A stretch of DNA of 62,366 nt from Pseudomonadota bacterium (GCA_021808445.1 JAKBBP010000017.1:1-62366), one strand, 5' to 3'. Positions 1 to 9,812 are shown, counted from the first letter of the stretch. The notes: a model not told the origin generated them from the letters alone. Program-made: numbers and translations.

Positions 1-1
1 C

Positions 2-2821
2 TCAGCCGGTGTTGCGCAAACCCGCCGCGATGCCGTTGATGCTCAGGTGGATGCCGCGGATGGTGCGCTCGTCGGTCTGGCCCTCGCGGAAGCGGCGCAG
101 CAGCTCGACCTGCAGGTGGTTCAGCGGATCGATGTAGGGGAAGCGCGCGCGGATCGAGCGGGCCAGCGTGGGGTTGGTCTGCAGGAACTGCGACCAGCCG
201 GTGATGTCGCGCAGCGCCTGCACGCTGCGCTGCCACTCCTGCTCGATGGAACGGTACACCCGGCGGCGCAGCGCCGTGTCGCCCACGAGCTGGGCGTAGT
301 TCGAGGCCACGGCCAGGTCGGTCTTGGAAAGCACCATGTCCAGGTTGGACAGCAGGGCCTGGAAGAACGGCCACTGCCGGTGCATGCGCGCCAGCAGCTC
401 GGCACCTTCGTCGCCGCGTTGCTCGACAAAGGCCCGAACGGCCGATCCGAATCCGTACCAGCCCGGAAGGGCGACCCGGCACTGGCCCCAGGAGAAGCTC
501 CAGGGAATGGCGCGCAGGTCGCCGAGCTCGGTGCTGGGCTTGCGCGAGGCCGGGCGGCTGCCGATGTTCAGCCCCGCGATCTCGCGGATGGGCGTGGCTG
601 CGTAGAAGTACTGGGCGAAGGAGGGGTCGCTGTAGACCAGCTCGCGGTAGGCATGCATGGCCGATTGCGACAACTGGGCGGCCGCCTCGCGGAAGCTCTG
701 CGGCGCGGCCACGCGGGTGCCGCGCCGGCTGGTCCCTGGCGCCGGCTGGCGCGCGCTCAGCAGCGTGGCCTCGAGGGTCGCGGCCACCAGGGTCTCCAGG
801 TTGCGGCGACCGATGTCGGCATTGGCGTACTTGCTGGAGATCACCTCTCCCTGCTCGGTGAGCCGGATGCTGCCGCCCACGGTGCCGGCCGGCTGGGCGA
901 GGATGGCCTCGTAGCTGGGGCCACCGCCGCGGCCCACGCTGCCGCCACGTCCGTGGAACAGGCGCATGCGGATGCCGTGGTGCTCGCCGAGTCGCGCGAA
1001 CAGCTCGGCCAGGGCCACCGAGGCCTTGTGCAGTTCCCAGTTCGAGGTCAGGTAGCCGCCATCCTTGTTGCTGTCGGAGTAGCCGAGCATGATCTCCTGC
1101 AGCGAGCCCGAGGCCGACACCAGCTCGGCAATGCCCGGCAACTCGTACAGCCCCTGCATGATCTGCGGGGCGTTGCGCAGGTCGGCGATGGTCTCGAACA
1201 GCGGCACCACGATCAGCTCGACCTGCGCCCCCGCGGCTCCCAGGGTGCCGTGCAGCAGCCCGCATTCCTTTTGCAGCAACAGCACTTCCAGCAGGTCGCT
1301 GACGCTTTCCGTGTGGGAGATGATGGCCTGGCGCACGGCCTGCTCGCCCAGGCTGCGCCGCGCCGCGCGGGCAGCCTCGAACACGGCGAGCTCGGAGACC
1401 GTGAGATCGGAGTACTGCGCGTCGGGCACGCGCAACGGGCGCGGGTCGCGCAGCATGCGCAGCAGCAGCTCGATGCGGGCCGCCTCGTCGAGACCGGAAT
1501 AGTCGTGGCAGAGCTGCGCGCGCTGCAGCAGCTCGGCCAGCACGGCCTCGTGCTTGTCCGAGCTCTGGCGCAGGTCCAGGGTGGCCAGGTGGAATCCGAA
1601 CACCTCCACGGCGCGCAGCAGCGGCGCAAGGCGCATGCCGGCCAGTGCCTGGGCATGATGGGCCTGCAGCGAGTCGCGCACGATGCGCAGGTCGGTGGCC
1701 AGCGCCTCGGCGTCGGGATAGGGCTCGGCGGGGCCGATCTCGTGGCGCAAGGCCTGGGTGCCGCCCAGCTTGCGCAGGGTGGCGGCCAGGCGGGCGTACA
1801 CGCCGATGAGCGCGCGGCGATAGGGCTCGTCGCGTCGGTGCTCGCTGGCGTCCGGCGAAGCCTCGGCCAGCGCCAGCAGCTGCGGGCTGGCGCTGGCCAG
1901 CATCAGCGAAACCGAAAGTTCCGATCCCAGGGCATGCACCTGGTCCAGATAATGGGTCAACGCGGTGCGCGCCTGCAGGCGCAGCGCGTATTGCAGGGTC
2001 TCGGCGGTGACAAAGGGGTTGCCGTCCCGGTCGCCTCCGATCCAGTGTCCCATGCGGAAGAAGGAGGGCAGGCGCCAGGGCTTGCCGTCCGCGCGGGGAA
2101 ACAGTTCGTCCAGGTCCTGCTCCAGGTCCAGGTACAGGCGCGGCACTTCCTGGAAGAAGGTGCTGTTGTAGTAGGACAGCGCGTTCTTGATCTCGTCGGA
2201 CACGCGCAGCTTGGTGTAGCGAAGCAGGCGGGTCTGCCAGATCTGGGTGATGCGGGCCTGCAGCTCGGCGTCCAGCTGGCGGCGGCGCCGCGGCGCCATG
2301 GGCGCGTCGCGCTGCGCGAGCAGGCGCGCGATCTCGCGTTCGGCGTCCAGCAGGCTCTTGCGCTGCACCTCGGTGGGGTGCGCGGTGAGTACCGGCGCGA
2401 TCAGGGAACGGGCGAAGAATTCCTCGAGCTGCTCGGGCGACACCTCGGCGCGGCGCAGCTTGTCCAGGGCCGCACGCACGCTGCCGGGCTGGGGCCGGTC
2501 GCTGGCCAGTTCATGGGCCTGGCGCCGGCGCAGCACGTGGCGGTCCTCGGCGAGATTGGCGAGAATGGAAAAATAGCTGAAGGCGCGGATCACGCTGACC
2601 GCCTGGTCGCGTGAGAGGCCTTCGAGCAGCCGGCCCAGCATGCGGCGCTGCCGGGCGTCGCCCTCGCGGTGGAAGCGCACGGCCAGCTGGCGCACCTGCT
2701 CGACGGTGTCGAACATCGACTGCCCCTCCTGTTCCCGGATCACCTCGCCCAGCATGCGGCCGAGCAGGCGGATGTCGTCGAACAGGGCGGTATCGTCGGG
2801 CACGGGCGGCTTGGCGGGCAT
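2..2821 (-). CDS. ppc: Phosphoenolpyruvate carboxylase
   Basis: Cytosolic enzyme (939 aa) that carboxylates phosphoenolpyruvate with bicarbonate to oxaloacetate, refilling the TCA cycle. The length is normal for bacterial PEPC. Landmarks are LTAHPTE with the catalytic histidine at residue 148, IGGDRDGNP at about 261-269, the glycine-rich [14 protein letters not shown] loop near residue 620, and the conserved C-terminal end [10 protein letters not shown]. The stop codon sits at the window edge, so the gene is complete. It is divergent from hemC with about 165 bases between the two starts. No clear Shine-Dalgarno sequence precedes the ATG. Identification is secure. Confidence 0.98.
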   Translation of the reverse strand: MPAKPPVPDDTALFDDIRLLGRMLGEVIREQEGQSMFDTVEQVRQLAVRFHREGDARQRRMLGRLLEGLSRDQAVSVIRAFSYFSILANLAEDRHVLRRRQAHELASDRPQPGSVRAALDKLRRAEVSPEQLEEFFARSLIAPVLTAHPTEVQRKSLLDAEREIARLLAQRDAPMAPRRRRQLDAELQARITQIWQTRLLRYTKLRVSDEIKNALSYYNSTFFQEVPRLYLDLEQDLDELFPRADGKPWRLPSFFRMGHWIGGDRDGNPFVTAETLQYALRLQARTALTHYLDQVHALGSELSVSLMLASASPQLLALAEASPDASEHRRDEPYRRALIGVYARLAATLRKLGGTQALRHEIGPAEPYPDAEALATDLRIVRDSLQAHHAQALAGMRLAPLLRAVEVFGFHLATLDLRQSSDKHEAVLAELLQRAQLCHDYSGLDEAARIELLLRMLRDPRPLRVPDAQYSDLTVSELAVFEAARAARRSLGEQAVRQAIISHTESVSDLLEVLLLQKECGLLHGTLGAAGAQVELIVVPLFETIADLRNAPQIMQGLYELPGIAELVSASGSLQEIMLGYSDSNKDGGYLTSNWELHKASVALAELFARLGEHHGIRMRLFHGRGGSVGRGGGPSYEAILAQPAGTVGGSIRLTEQGEVISSKYANADIGRRNLETLVAATLEATLLSARQPAPGTSRRGTRVAAPQSFREAAAQLSQSAMHAYRELVYSDPSFAQYFYAATPIREIAGLNIGSRPASRKPSTELGDLRAIPWSFSWGQCRVALPGWYGFGSAVRAFVEQRGDEGAELLARMHRQWPFFQALLSNLDMVLSKTDLAVASNYAQLVGDTALRRRVYRSIEQEWQRSVQALRDITGWSQFLQTNPTLARSIRARFPYIDPLNHLQVELLRRFREGQTDERTIRGIHLSINGIAAGLRNTG

Positions 2822-2973
2822 GGAGGTCGGGCGGGCAGGGCGGCGTCCGCGTTGGCGGGCGCGGGTGGACGAAGGGGGGAGTGCCCGGACCGGCGCCGCC
2901 GGTCGGACCCCCGGATGCTAGCAGCGAGACCGCCAGGCGGAACCATCTGGCCTGCCCGAGAGGGCCGCGCTGC

Positions 2974-2979
2974 TAGGAT
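2974..2979 (+). promoter_or_regulatory. Candidate -10 element of hemC, 7 bases before the ATG
   Basis: TAGGAT ends seven bases before the hemC ATG at 2987. No convincing -35 box and no Shine-Dalgarno sequence is visible in between. If used, transcription would start at or next to the A of the ATG, giving a leaderless mRNA. The same layout is seen before hemX, uvrD and polA. This is inference from sequence only. Confidence 0.4.
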
Positions 2980-2986
2980 CGCGCGC

Positions 2987-3961
2987 ATGTCCGAAGCCCT
3001 CACTCCTTCCTCCGAAGCCCGCGGCGCGGGCCTGGTCATCGCGTCGCGCGAGAGCCGCCTGGCCTTGTGGCAGGCCGAGCATGTGCGTGCTCGCCTGGGC
3101 GCGCTCGACCCCGGGCTGGATGTGCGCATCCTTCCCATGACCACCCGCGGCGACCAGATCCTCGACCGCGCTCTGTCCAAGGTCGGCGGCAAGGGACTGT
3201 TCGTCAAGGAACTCGAGACGGCCATGCAGGAGCGCCGGGCCGACCTGGCGGTGCATTCGCTCAAGGACGTGCCCATGCAGCTGCCCGAGGGCTTCGAGTT
3301 GTGCGCGATCCTCGAGCGGGAGGACCCGCGCGATGCCTGGGTATCGACCCGCGCGCCCTCCTTCCTGGAGCTGCCGCACGGCGCGGTGGTGGGGACCTCC
3401 AGCCTGCGGCGTGAAATGCAGATCCGCGCGTTGCGCCCGGACCTTCAGGTGCGCGCGCTGCGCGGCAACCTCGACACCCGTCTGCGCAAGCTCGACGAGG
3501 GCCAGTACGACGGCATCGTGCTGGCAGCGGCGGGCCTGCTGCGCCTGGGGATGGGCGAGCGCATTCGCGGCTACATCGAGACCGAGCAGATGCTTCCGGC
3601 GCCGGGGCAGGCCGCGCTGGGCCTGGAGATTCGCAGCGGCGAGCCTGCGCTGGCCACGCGCCTGCAGGCCCTGCAGCATCAGCCCACGGCGCTGGCCGCG
3701 CTGGCCGAGCGGGCGCTGGCGCGCGCGCTGGGCGGCAGTTGCAGCACGCCGCTGGGTGCGCATGCGCGCTGGGGCCTGGGGGCGGGCGAGTTGTTCCTGC
3801 GCGCCGTGCTGGGCATGCCCGACGCTTCGCAGGTGTTGCGCGTGGAAGTGCGCGCGGCGGTCGCGGATGCCTCGCAGGCCGAGGATCTGGGGCGCGCCGC
3901 TGCGCGGCAGCTGATGGAGCAGGGCGCGCAAGCCCTGCTGGAGCGCCTGCAGGCGGCTTGA
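2987..3961 (+). CDS. hemC: Hydroxymethylbilane synthase (porphobilinogen deaminase)
   Basis: Cytosolic enzyme (324 aa) that joins four porphobilinogen units into hydroxymethylbilane in haem synthesis. It carries the HSLKDVP motif with the catalytic aspartate at residue 94, the arginine-rich GTSSLRR segment near 137-142, and the cofactor-binding cysteine at residue 252 in [12 protein letters not shown]. The start at 2987 is chosen because the open frame upstream of it is low-quality and antisense to the ppc promoter region, while the conserved part ([15 protein letters not shown]) begins 16 residues after this ATG. It leads a hemC-hemD-hemX-hemY cluster in the same direction. Confidence 0.97.
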   Translation: MSEALTPSSEARGAGLVIASRESRLALWQAEHVRARLGALDPGLDVRILPMTTRGDQILDRALSKVGGKGLFVKELETAMQERRADLAVHSLKDVPMQLPEGFELCAILEREDPRDAWVSTRAPSFLELPHGAVVGTSSLRREMQIRALRPDLQVRALRGNLDTRLRKLDEGQYDGIVLAAAGLLRLGMGERIRGYIETEQMLPAPGQAALGLEIRSGEPALATRLQALQHQPTALAALAERALARALGGSCSTPLGAHARWGLGAGELFLRAVLGMPDASQVLRVEVRAAVADASQAEDLGRAAARQLMEQGAQALLERLQAA

Positions 3962-3986
3962 GCCGGCGCCGGCCCGCACGCCAGCC

Positions 3987-4850
3987 ATGCCGCCAGCCAT
4001 GCAAGCCAGCCCCGCGCTCCCGGGCCGTGCCATGCACGCACTGCATTTCGTGGCGACGCGCGCGCGCGACCCGCAGGCCGACGGCGAGGCTTCGACGCTG
4101 GAGCGCGAACTCGCCGCGGCCGGAGTGCAGGTGCATGCGTTCGCGCTGATCCACCTGCTGCCGGCGGCCGATCCGCTGCCCGCGCAGCGCGCGGTGCGGG
4201 AGCTGGAGGGCTTCCACCTGGCCGTTCCGGTCAGCCCGTCTGCGGTGCAGGCCTTGCTGCGCCTGCGCGAAAGGCCCTGGCCCGCCTCCTGCGCGGTGGG
4301 CCTGATCGGGCGGGCGAGCCGCGAGGCCTTCGAGCGCGGACTGCGCGAGCGCGGCGAGGATCCGCGCCTGCTGCGCCTGCTGTGCGCGCAGCAGGCCGGG
4401 GCCGATTCCGAAGCCTTGTGGCAGGAATTGCAGGCCTTGCGCGGCGCATGGCAGGGCGCGAGGGTGTTGATCCTGCGGGGCGACGGCGGGCGCGACTGGC
4501 TGGCAGCCACGCTGCAGGCCGCCGGGGCCCAGGTGCAGGTGGTGGAGCTGTACCGGCGCGTGGCACCTCCTGCCGATGCCGACGCGCTGGAGCGGCTGCG
4601 CGCCTTGCTGGAACTGCGCGCGGCCTGGCAGATCGGCGCTGTCTCCTCGCTGCACAACCTGTGCGCGATGCTGCGCGCGGCCGGCATGGACCCGAGGCGC
4701 GAGCTGGCCGCGCAGCGCGCGCTGGTGCATCACCCGCGGGTGGGCGAGGCCGCGCGCAAGGCTGGTTTCGGGCGCGTGGACGTGGTGGAGTTCCGTGCCG
4801 AGTCGCTGCTGCGGGCCCTGGCTGCTGCCCAGGACGGCCCGGCGACATGA
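3987..4850 (+). CDS. hemD: Uroporphyrinogen-III synthase
   Basis: Likely 287-aa enzyme that cyclises hydroxymethylbilane to uroporphyrinogen III. HemD proteins are poorly conserved; support comes from the N-terminal VATRARD segment, the two-domain length, the GVIG/LILRGDGGRDWL segment around residue 160-170 that fits the second domain, and its position between hemC and hemX. The start is uncertain: ATG codons at 3987, 3999 and 4032 are in frame, and the last lies closest to the conserved core. It begins 25 bases after the hemC stop. Confidence 0.88.
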   Translation: MPPAMQASPALPGRAMHALHFVATRARDPQADGEASTLERELAAAGVQVHAFALIHLLPAADPLPAQRAVRELEGFHLAVPVSPSAVQALLRLRERPWPASCAVGLIGRASREAFERGLRERGEDPRLLRLLCAQQAGADSEALWQELQALRGAWQGARVLILRGDGGRDWLAATLQAAGAQVQVVELYRRVAPPADADALERLRALLELRAAWQIGAVSSLHNLCAMLRAAGMDPRRELAAQRALVHHPRVGEAARKAGFGRVDVVEFRAESLLRALAAAQDGPAT

Positions 4851-4873
4851 CGGTGACGAGGCGGCCAGGACAC

Positions 4874-4879
4874 TAGAAT
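4874..4879 (+). promoter_or_regulatory. Candidate -10 element of hemX, 7 bases before the ATG
   Basis: TAGAAT ends seven bases before the hemX ATG at 4887; GTGACG at 4853-4858 could act as a weak -35 box with a 15-base spacer. It lies in the short gap after hemD and could start a separate, possibly leaderless, hemXY transcript. No Shine-Dalgarno sequence is seen. Confidence 0.4.
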
Positions 4880-4886
4880 CGACGCC

Positions 4887-6020
4887 ATGTCCGAGCCCAC
4901 CGTACCCGACGAGACTCCGTCGGCGCCGCCCCCGGCAGCGCCGGCTCCCGCAGCTGCACCCGCGCCGGGCATGTCCGGCGGCAGCTACGTGCCTGCTCCT
5001 GCGCCGCCGGCCGGTGCCGGTGGGCGCCGTGGCGGTGGGGCCCTGTGGCTGGCCGTGCTGGGCCTGCTGGTGCTGGTGGGCCTGGTGGCCTGGTGGCTGA
5101 ACCAGCGCCTGTACGCGACCCAGGCGGAGATCGCCCAGCGCCTGCAGCAGGCGCAGACCCATTCCATCGAAGCCCGCACCATCGCCACGCAGAACGTGCA
5201 GGCCACGCGCGAGCTGGCGGCGAAGATCGCGGTGCTGCAATCTCGCGAGCAGGATCTCGCGGCCCAGCGCGCGGCCCTCCAGCAACTGGTGCAGGACCTG
5301 GCCAAGACCCGCGATGATGCCTTCCTGGGGCAGACCGCGGAGCTCATCTCCCTGGCGCAGCAGCAGGCCGAGCTCACCGGTACGCTGCAGCCGCTGATCG
5401 CCACCCTGCAGTCCAGCCTGCAGCGCCTGCAGCGCGTGGACAGTCCGCGCGCAGCGCTGGTGGCCCACGCCGTGCGGGCGGACCTGGCGCGGCTGAAGGC
5501 TGCCGTGGTCCCGGATGTGCCGGTGGCCGCGCAGCGCCTGGACCAGCTCGCGGCGATGATCGACCGCTTGCAGGCCCTGGGCTCGGCCGCGCCGATGCAA
5601 GGCGCCTCGGCGCCCGCGCCCGTCGCGTCGCAGGCCGCGGCCGGGGGGTGGCGTGGCTGGTTGCAGCGCGTGGGTGCCGACGCCTGGCGCCAGGCGCGCG
5701 GCCTGGTGAGCATCACGCGCGTGGATCATCCCGACGCCTTGCTGGCCTCGCCCACCCAGCATGAGTTCCTGCGTGCCAACCTCAAGCTGCGCGTGCTCAA
5801 CGCCCGGCTGGACCTGCTGTCGCGCAACGCCGTGGGTTTCAAGTCCGACATGCAGGACATCCAGCGCGTGCTGCAGACCCAGTTCAACCAGCGCCAGCCG
5901 CGCACCCAGATGGCGCGCGCCCTGGCGGCGCAGATCGCGCAGGTGGACCTGACCGCGCAGCCCGCGGCCAACCTGCAATCCCTGCTGGTGCTGGCCAACA
6001 TCGGCCTGGGGAGCGACTGA
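4887..6020 (+). CDS. hemX: HemX-like membrane protein (uroporphyrinogen-III C-methyltransferase-like)
   Basis: A 377-aa single-pass membrane protein. The N-terminal 50 residues are rich in proline and alanine; one membrane helix follows at about 52-71 (LWLAVLGLLVLVGLVAWWL), then a glutamine- and alanine-rich stretch with coiled-coil character (about 75-150) and a periplasmic-type C-terminal region. It lacks methyltransferase motifs, so the name used in databases, uroporphyrin-III C-methyltransferase, reflects gene context rather than proven activity. Its stop overlaps the hemY start by one base (TGATG), implying translational coupling. Confidence 0.92.
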   Translation: MSEPTVPDETPSAPPPAAPAPAAAPAPGMSGGSYVPAPAPPAGAGGRRGGGALWLAVLGLLVLVGLVAWWLNQRLYATQAEIAQRLQQAQTHSIEARTIATQNVQATRELAAKIAVLQSREQDLAAQRAALQQLVQDLAKTRDDAFLGQTAELISLAQQQAELTGTLQPLIATLQSSLQRLQRVDSPRAALVAHAVRADLARLKAAVVPDVPVAAQRLDQLAAMIDRLQALGSAAPMQGASAPAPVASQAAAGGWRGWLQRVGADAWRQARGLVSITRVDHPDALLASPTQHEFLRANLKLRVLNARLDLLSRNAVGFKSDMQDIQRVLQTQFNQRQPRTQMARALAAQIAQVDLTAQPAANLQSLLVLANIGLGSD

Positions 6021-7237
6021 TGCGCTGGCTGGCCTGGCTGATCACCCTGGCGCTGGGCGCGGCGCTTCTGGCCATGGCTGCCAGCGGGCGCCCCGGCAAC
6101 GTGGCCATTCTGCTGCCGCCGTATCGCATCGACGTGTCGCTGAACCTGGCGGTGCTGGTGCTGCTGCTGAGTTTCGCGCTGCTGTACGCGGCCGTGCGCG
6201 CACTGAGCCTGCTGCTGGGGTTGCCGCGCGCGGCGGCCCAGTTCCGCTCGCGCCGCAGGGTGCAGGTGGCGGCGGCGGCGCTGCACGAGTCGCTGCTGCA
6301 TCATCTGGGGGGGCGGTTCCGGCGGGCCGAGCGCGCGGCGGCGCGCGCCGCCGAGGTGGAGGCCTTCCGCCCGGGCGCCCTGCTCACCGCGGCGCAGGCG
6401 GCGCAGGCCGTGCAGGCCTACGAGCGCCGCGATGCCTACCTGGAAGCCCTGCCGCAGGCGGCTCGCGAGACCGGCTCGCTGTTGCAGGCCCAGTGGCAGA
6501 TCGAGGCGCGCGACGCGCAGGCCGCGCAGCGCGCCCTGCGCGGCCTGTCCAGCGGCGTGCAGCGCCGTACCCAGACCCTGCGGCTGTCCCTGGCCGCGGC
6601 GCGCGCCTTGCACGACCATGCGGAGGTGCTGCGCCTGGCAGGCGCCTTGCGCAAGCACCATGGGCTGCATCCGGCGGCCGCGCAGGCCATGATCCACGGT
6701 GCGGCGCTGGGCCTGATCCGCCAGGCCGACCACGACGCCGAAGCCCTGCGCGCGATCTGGAAGTCCTTCGACCCGGCGCTGCGCCACGATGCGCAGATCG
6801 CCGTGGCCGCCGCGCGCGGCCTGGCCCAGGCCGGCGAGCCCGGGCAGGGCCGGGCCTTGCTGGTGGAGGCCTTGCGAGTGACACAGGCCGAGCCAGCCGC
6901 GCTGATGCCGGCCCTGCGCGGCATGCTGGGGGGCATCGACGCCGCCTTCGTCGCGCAGGCGGAGGCCTGGATGGACCGTTGGCCGCAGGAGGCCCAGGCC
7001 AGTTTCCTGGCCGCGCGCGCCTGCGCCGAACTGGAGCTGTGGGGCAAGGCGCAGCAATACCTGCAGCGCGCGCTGGAGCAGTGCCAGCCCGATGAGCGCC
7101 GCCTGCGCGGGCAGATCCACGCGGCGCTGGGGCGCCTGCAGGAGCGCATCGAGCGCGAGGACCAGGCCATGCGCCACTGGCGCCTGGCCGCGCTGGATCT
7201 GTCCAACGACGACGGCGGTGGAGTTGGTGGCGCCTGA
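6020..7237 (+). CDS. hemY: HemY-like inner-membrane protein with TPR-type domain
   Basis: A 405-aa protein of the proteobacterial HemY family, unrelated to the protoporphyrinogen oxidase HemY of Bacillus. Two hydrophobic segments lie at the N-terminus (residues 1-23 and about 38-70), followed by a helical, alanine-rich region with tetratricopeptide-like repeats to the C-terminus. Family members sit with HemX in haem operons and are thought to be involved in a late step or assembly, but the biochemical role is not established. The start overlaps the hemX stop. Confidence 0.93.
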   Translation: MRWLAWLITLALGAALLAMAASGRPGNVAILLPPYRIDVSLNLAVLVLLLSFALLYAAVRALSLLLGLPRAAAQFRSRRRVQVAAAALHESLLHHLGGRFRRAERAAARAAEVEAFRPGALLTAAQAAQAVQAYERRDAYLEALPQAARETGSLLQAQWQIEARDAQAAQRALRGLSSGVQRRTQTLRLSLAAARALHDHAEVLRLAGALRKHHGLHPAAAQAMIHGAALGLIRQADHDAEALRAIWKSFDPALRHDAQIAVAAARGLAQAGEPGQGRALLVEALRVTQAEPAALMPALRGMLGGIDAAFVAQAEAWMDRWPQEAQASFLAARACAELELWGKAQQYLQRALEQCQPDERRLRGQIHAALGRLQERIEREDQAMRHWRLAALDLSNDDGGGVGGA

Positions 7238-8447
7238 GCGCCGCGACAGCGCCCCGGGCCCGCAGGCGGCAGACACGCAGGCGGCAGACACGCTGGGCCG
7301 GCGGCCCGCCAGGCAGGCCGCTGGCCGGGCGGCAGCCTGGTGGAGGGCGCTTCGCCGCGAGCGCCTGCTGCTGGTGTTCGGTGGCGTCGCGCTGGCCCTG
7401 CAGGCGCTCGACCCTCAGCCCTGGCCGCGCTGGCGCGCCTGGCTGGCGCTGCCCACCCTGCTGGGGCTGCTGGCGCTGCTGTTGAGCATCGAGGGCATCC
7501 GTGCCAGCGGAGCCGTGCAGCGCGCCGCGCAGGCGCTGGCGCGCCGGGCCCACAGCCAGCGCACGCTGGCGCTGGCGCTGGTGGCGGGATCGGCGCTGCT
7601 GTCCATGGTGCTGACCAATGACGTGAGCCTGTTCCTGCTGGTGCCGCTCACGGTGGCGCTGGGGCGCGGCAGTACCCTGCCCGTGCGCAGGGTGGTGATC
7701 CTGGAGGCCATGGGCGTGAACGCCGGCTCGGCGCTCAGCCCCGTGGGCAACCCGCAGAACCTGCTGCTGTGGCAGCACTCGGGCTTGTCGATGGCGCAGT
7801 TCGTCGGGCGCATGGCCCCGGCCGCGCTGACCATGCTGGCGCTGCTCGCGCTGACCGTGTGGTTGCTGGTGCCGGCCCGCGCGCTGGCCACCGGGAAGGC
7901 CGGGCCCACGCAGGGCCCGCCCCTGCGACCCGCGCTGGGCTGGACTTCGGCGCTGCTGCTGCTGGGCGTGCTGGTGCTGCTGCAGGAGCATCGGTCGGCC
8001 CTGGCGGCGGCGCTGGCGCTGCTGGTCTTCGTTGCGGCCTGGCGCGAGGTCCTGCGACGCGTGGACTGGGGCCTGCTGGGAACCCTGGCGGCCATGTTCG
8101 CGGGCCTGGGCCACCTGGCCCAGTGGGCGCCGCTGCAGGCCTGGCTGCTGCGCCTGGACTGGCACAGCCCGCCGCTGATCTACGCCGGGGGGATCCTGCT
8201 GTCGCAGGGGCTGAGCAACGTGCCGGCGACGGTGCTGCTGTGGCCGCAGGTGGGGCAGGCGATTCCCCTGGCCGTGGCGGTGGACGTCGGCGGTTTCGGG
8301 CTGGCGCTGGGTTCGCTGGCCAATCTGATCGCATTGCGCCTGGAGGGCGGCCGGGGCAATCTCGGGGAGTTCCACCGCATCAGCGTGCCCTTCCTGCTGG
8401 TCTGTGCGCCCCTGGTGTGGCTGGTCCTGCGCGTGACGGGCGCTTGA
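7218..8447 (+). CDS. SLC13/ArsB-like ion transporter
   Basis: An integral membrane protein of about 409 aa with roughly ten to eleven hydrophobic segments. The internal pair of motifs SMVLTNDVSLFLLVPLT and GVNAGSALSPVGNPQNLLLW in the first half and QGLSNVPATVLLW in the second half fit the ion transporter superfamily of ArsB, NhaD and SLC13 carriers. The substrate cannot be read from the sequence. Start choice is unsure: the only useful codons near the hemY end are GTG at 7218 and 7227 (and TTG at 7224), so it overlaps hemY by 11-20 bases and is probably cotranscribed with it. Confidence 0.85.
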   Translation: MELVAPERRDSAPGPQAADTQAADTLGRRPARQAAGRAAAWWRALRRERLLLVFGGVALALQALDPQPWPRWRAWLALPTLLGLLALLLSIEGIRASGAVQRAAQALARRAHSQRTLALALVAGSALLSMVLTNDVSLFLLVPLTVALGRGSTLPVRRVVILEAMGVNAGSALSPVGNPQNLLLWQHSGLSMAQFVGRMAPAALTMLALLALTVWLLVPARALATGKAGPTQGPPLRPALGWTSALLLLGVLVLLQEHRSALAAALALLVFVAAWREVLRRVDWGLLGTLAAMFAGLGHLAQWAPLQAWLLRLDWHSPPLIYAGGILLSQGLSNVPATVLLWPQVGQAIPLAVAVDVGGFGLALGSLANLIALRLEGGRGNLGEFHRISVPFLLVCAPLVWLVLRVTGA

Positions 8448-8522
8448 TCTGCCGCGGTGAAGCCTGCGGGTGCCCCGGCGAGGATCGGGCGCGCGTGCCA
8501 GAATGTCGAAAGGAGAAATTCG

Positions 8523-9431
8523 ATGCCCTCGTACAAGACCCTGGAACAGACCATCGGCGCCACGCCCCTGGTGCGCCTGCAGCGCATCGGCGCCGCCGAC
8601 AACGAGCGCCGCGGCAATGTGCTGCTGGCCAAGCTCGAAGGCAACAATCCGGCCGGTTCGGTGAAGGACCGGCCGGCCCTGTCGATGATCCGGCGCGCCG
8701 CTGAGCGCGGCAGCATTCGTGCCGGGGACACGCTGATCGAAGCCACCTCGGGCAACACCGGCATCGCGCTGGCGATGGCGGCGGCCATCCTGGGTTTCCG
8801 GATGGTGCTGATCATGCCCGAGGACCTTTCGGTGGAGCGCGCGCAGACCATGCGCGCCTACGGCGCCGAACTGATCCTCACCCCCAAGGCGGGGGGCATG
8901 GAATACGCGCGCGACCTGGCCGACCAGATGCAGCGCGAGGGCAAGGGCCTGGTGCTGGACCAGTTCGCCAACCCCGACAACCCCCGCGCCCACTACGAGA
9001 CCACGGGCCCGGAGATCTGGCGCGACACCGACGGCACGGTCACGCACTTCGTGTCGTCCATGGGAACCACCGGCACCATCACCGGGGTGTCCCTGTACCT
9101 GAAGGAGCGCAACCCGGCGGTGCAGATCGTCGGCGCCCAGCCCGAGGAGGGCTCGCGCATCCCCGGCATCCGCAAATGGCCCCAGGAGTACCTGCCGAAG
9201 ATCTACCAGCCGGAGCGGGTCGATCGCGTGGAGTCGGTCAGCCAGGCGGCGGCCGAGGCCATGGCGCGGCGTCTGGCGCGCGAGGAAGGCCTGTTCTGCG
9301 GCATCAGCTCCGGCGGCGCCTGCGAGATCGCCTTGCGCCTGGCTCGGGAAGTCAGCCAGGCGACCATCGTGTTCATCGTCTGCGATCGCGGGGACCGCTA
9401 CCTCAGCACGGGCGTGTTCCCGGCGGCGTGA
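8523..9431 (+). CDS. cysM: Cysteine synthase B (O-acetylserine sulfhydrylase, CysM type)
   Basis: A 302-aa PLP enzyme making cysteine from O-acetylserine and sulfide or thiosulfate. The PLP lysine is at residue 48 in NNPAGSVKDRPA; EATSGNTGIALAMAAA is the phosphate/substrate loop, and VSSMGTTGTITG is the PLP phosphate-binding loop. The form (EGNNPAGSVKDR, short C-terminus) is CysM rather than CysK. AGGAG at 8511-8515 is well placed for the ATG at 8523 and decides this start. Thiosulfate use, known for CysM, would fit the sulfur genes elsewhere in the window. Confidence 0.96.
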   Translation: MPSYKTLEQTIGATPLVRLQRIGAADNERRGNVLLAKLEGNNPAGSVKDRPALSMIRRAAERGSIRAGDTLIEATSGNTGIALAMAAAILGFRMVLIMPEDLSVERAQTMRAYGAELILTPKAGGMEYARDLADQMQREGKGLVLDQFANPDNPRAHYETTGPEIWRDTDGTVTHFVSSMGTTGTITGVSLYLKERNPAVQIVGAQPEEGSRIPGIRKWPQEYLPKIYQPERVDRVESVSQAAAEAMARRLAREEGLFCGISSGGACEIALRLAREVSQATIVFIVCDRGDRYLSTGVFPAA

Positions 9432-9447
9432 GCGGCGTGACGGGACG

Positions 9448-9493
9448 TAGAATTGTCATCATGAAGGTTCCCAAGGGACGAGGTTGGCGATGA
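9448..9493 (+). promoter_or_regulatory. Candidate -10 element plus ten-codon leader frame before the TusA-like gene
   Basis: TAGAAT at 9448-9453 stands seven bases before an ATG at 9461. That ATG opens a ten-codon frame (MKVPKGRGWR) whose TGA at 9491-9493 overlaps the ATG of the next gene at 9490. The frame contains the GGGACGAGG stretch that could serve as the ribosome site of the next gene. It may be a leader peptide that couples translation, or chance; conservation would decide. Confidence 0.3.
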
Positions 9494-9741
9494 GCGGGGA
9501 AAGCGCGGCGCTGGACAAGGTGGACGTGGAAGTCGACGCCCGCGGCATGAACTGCCCCTTGCCCATCCTGAAGGCCAAGAAGGCCCTGTCGGCCATGCAG
9601 AGCGGCCAGCTGCTGCGGGTGCTGGCCACCGATCACGGCTCGATGCGCGACTTCCAGGCCTTCGCGCGCCAGACCGGCAACGAGCTGGTGTCGCAGACCG
9701 AGCAGGCCGGTGTGATCGCGCACGTGCTGCGCCGGCGCTGA
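9490..9741 (+). CDS. TusA/SirA-family sulfur-carrier protein
   Basis: An 83-aa cytosolic protein of the TusA family, which carries persulfide sulfur on a conserved cysteine. The family signature is seen as DARGMNCPLPILKAKKAL, with the reactive cysteine at residue 22 followed by PLP. The ATG at 9490 is preferred to an in-frame TTG at 9484 because it lies next to the purine-rich AAGGGACGAGG. TusA relatives act in tRNA thiolation, molybdenum cofactor supply or sulfur oxidation; which applies is not visible. It follows cysM in the same direction. Confidence 0.9.
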   Translation: MSGESAALDKVDVEVDARGMNCPLPILKAKKALSAMQSGQLLRVLATDHGSMRDFQAFARQTGNELVSQTEQAGVIAHVLRRR

Positions 9742-9749
9742 GATGCGCG

Positions 9750-9770
9750 GGCCCCGGGACATCCGGGGCC
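9750..9770. terminator. Candidate bidirectional terminator hairpin
   Basis: A perfect eight-base inverted repeat, GGCCCCGG and CCGGGGCC with a five-base loop, extendable by further pairs. It lies between the converging TusA-like gene and vgrG. There is no long T run on either side, so termination may need Rho or only pausing. Next to it is a nine-base tandem repeat (GGGACGCCT) of three copies. Confidence 0.55.
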
Positions 9771-9812
9771 TGTGACGCCTGGGACGCCTGGGACGCCACG
9801 GCGCCGGGACGC

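Noticed and set aside
4887..6020. HemX as a true uroporphyrinogen methyltransferase
   Set aside because: SAM-binding motifs of CobA/CysG are absent; only a membrane helix and coiled-coil-like region are seen.
6384..9047. An 887-codon open frame antisense to hemY, the transporter and cysM
   Set aside because: Composition typical of reverse-strand shadows; genes on the plus strand have clear family matches.
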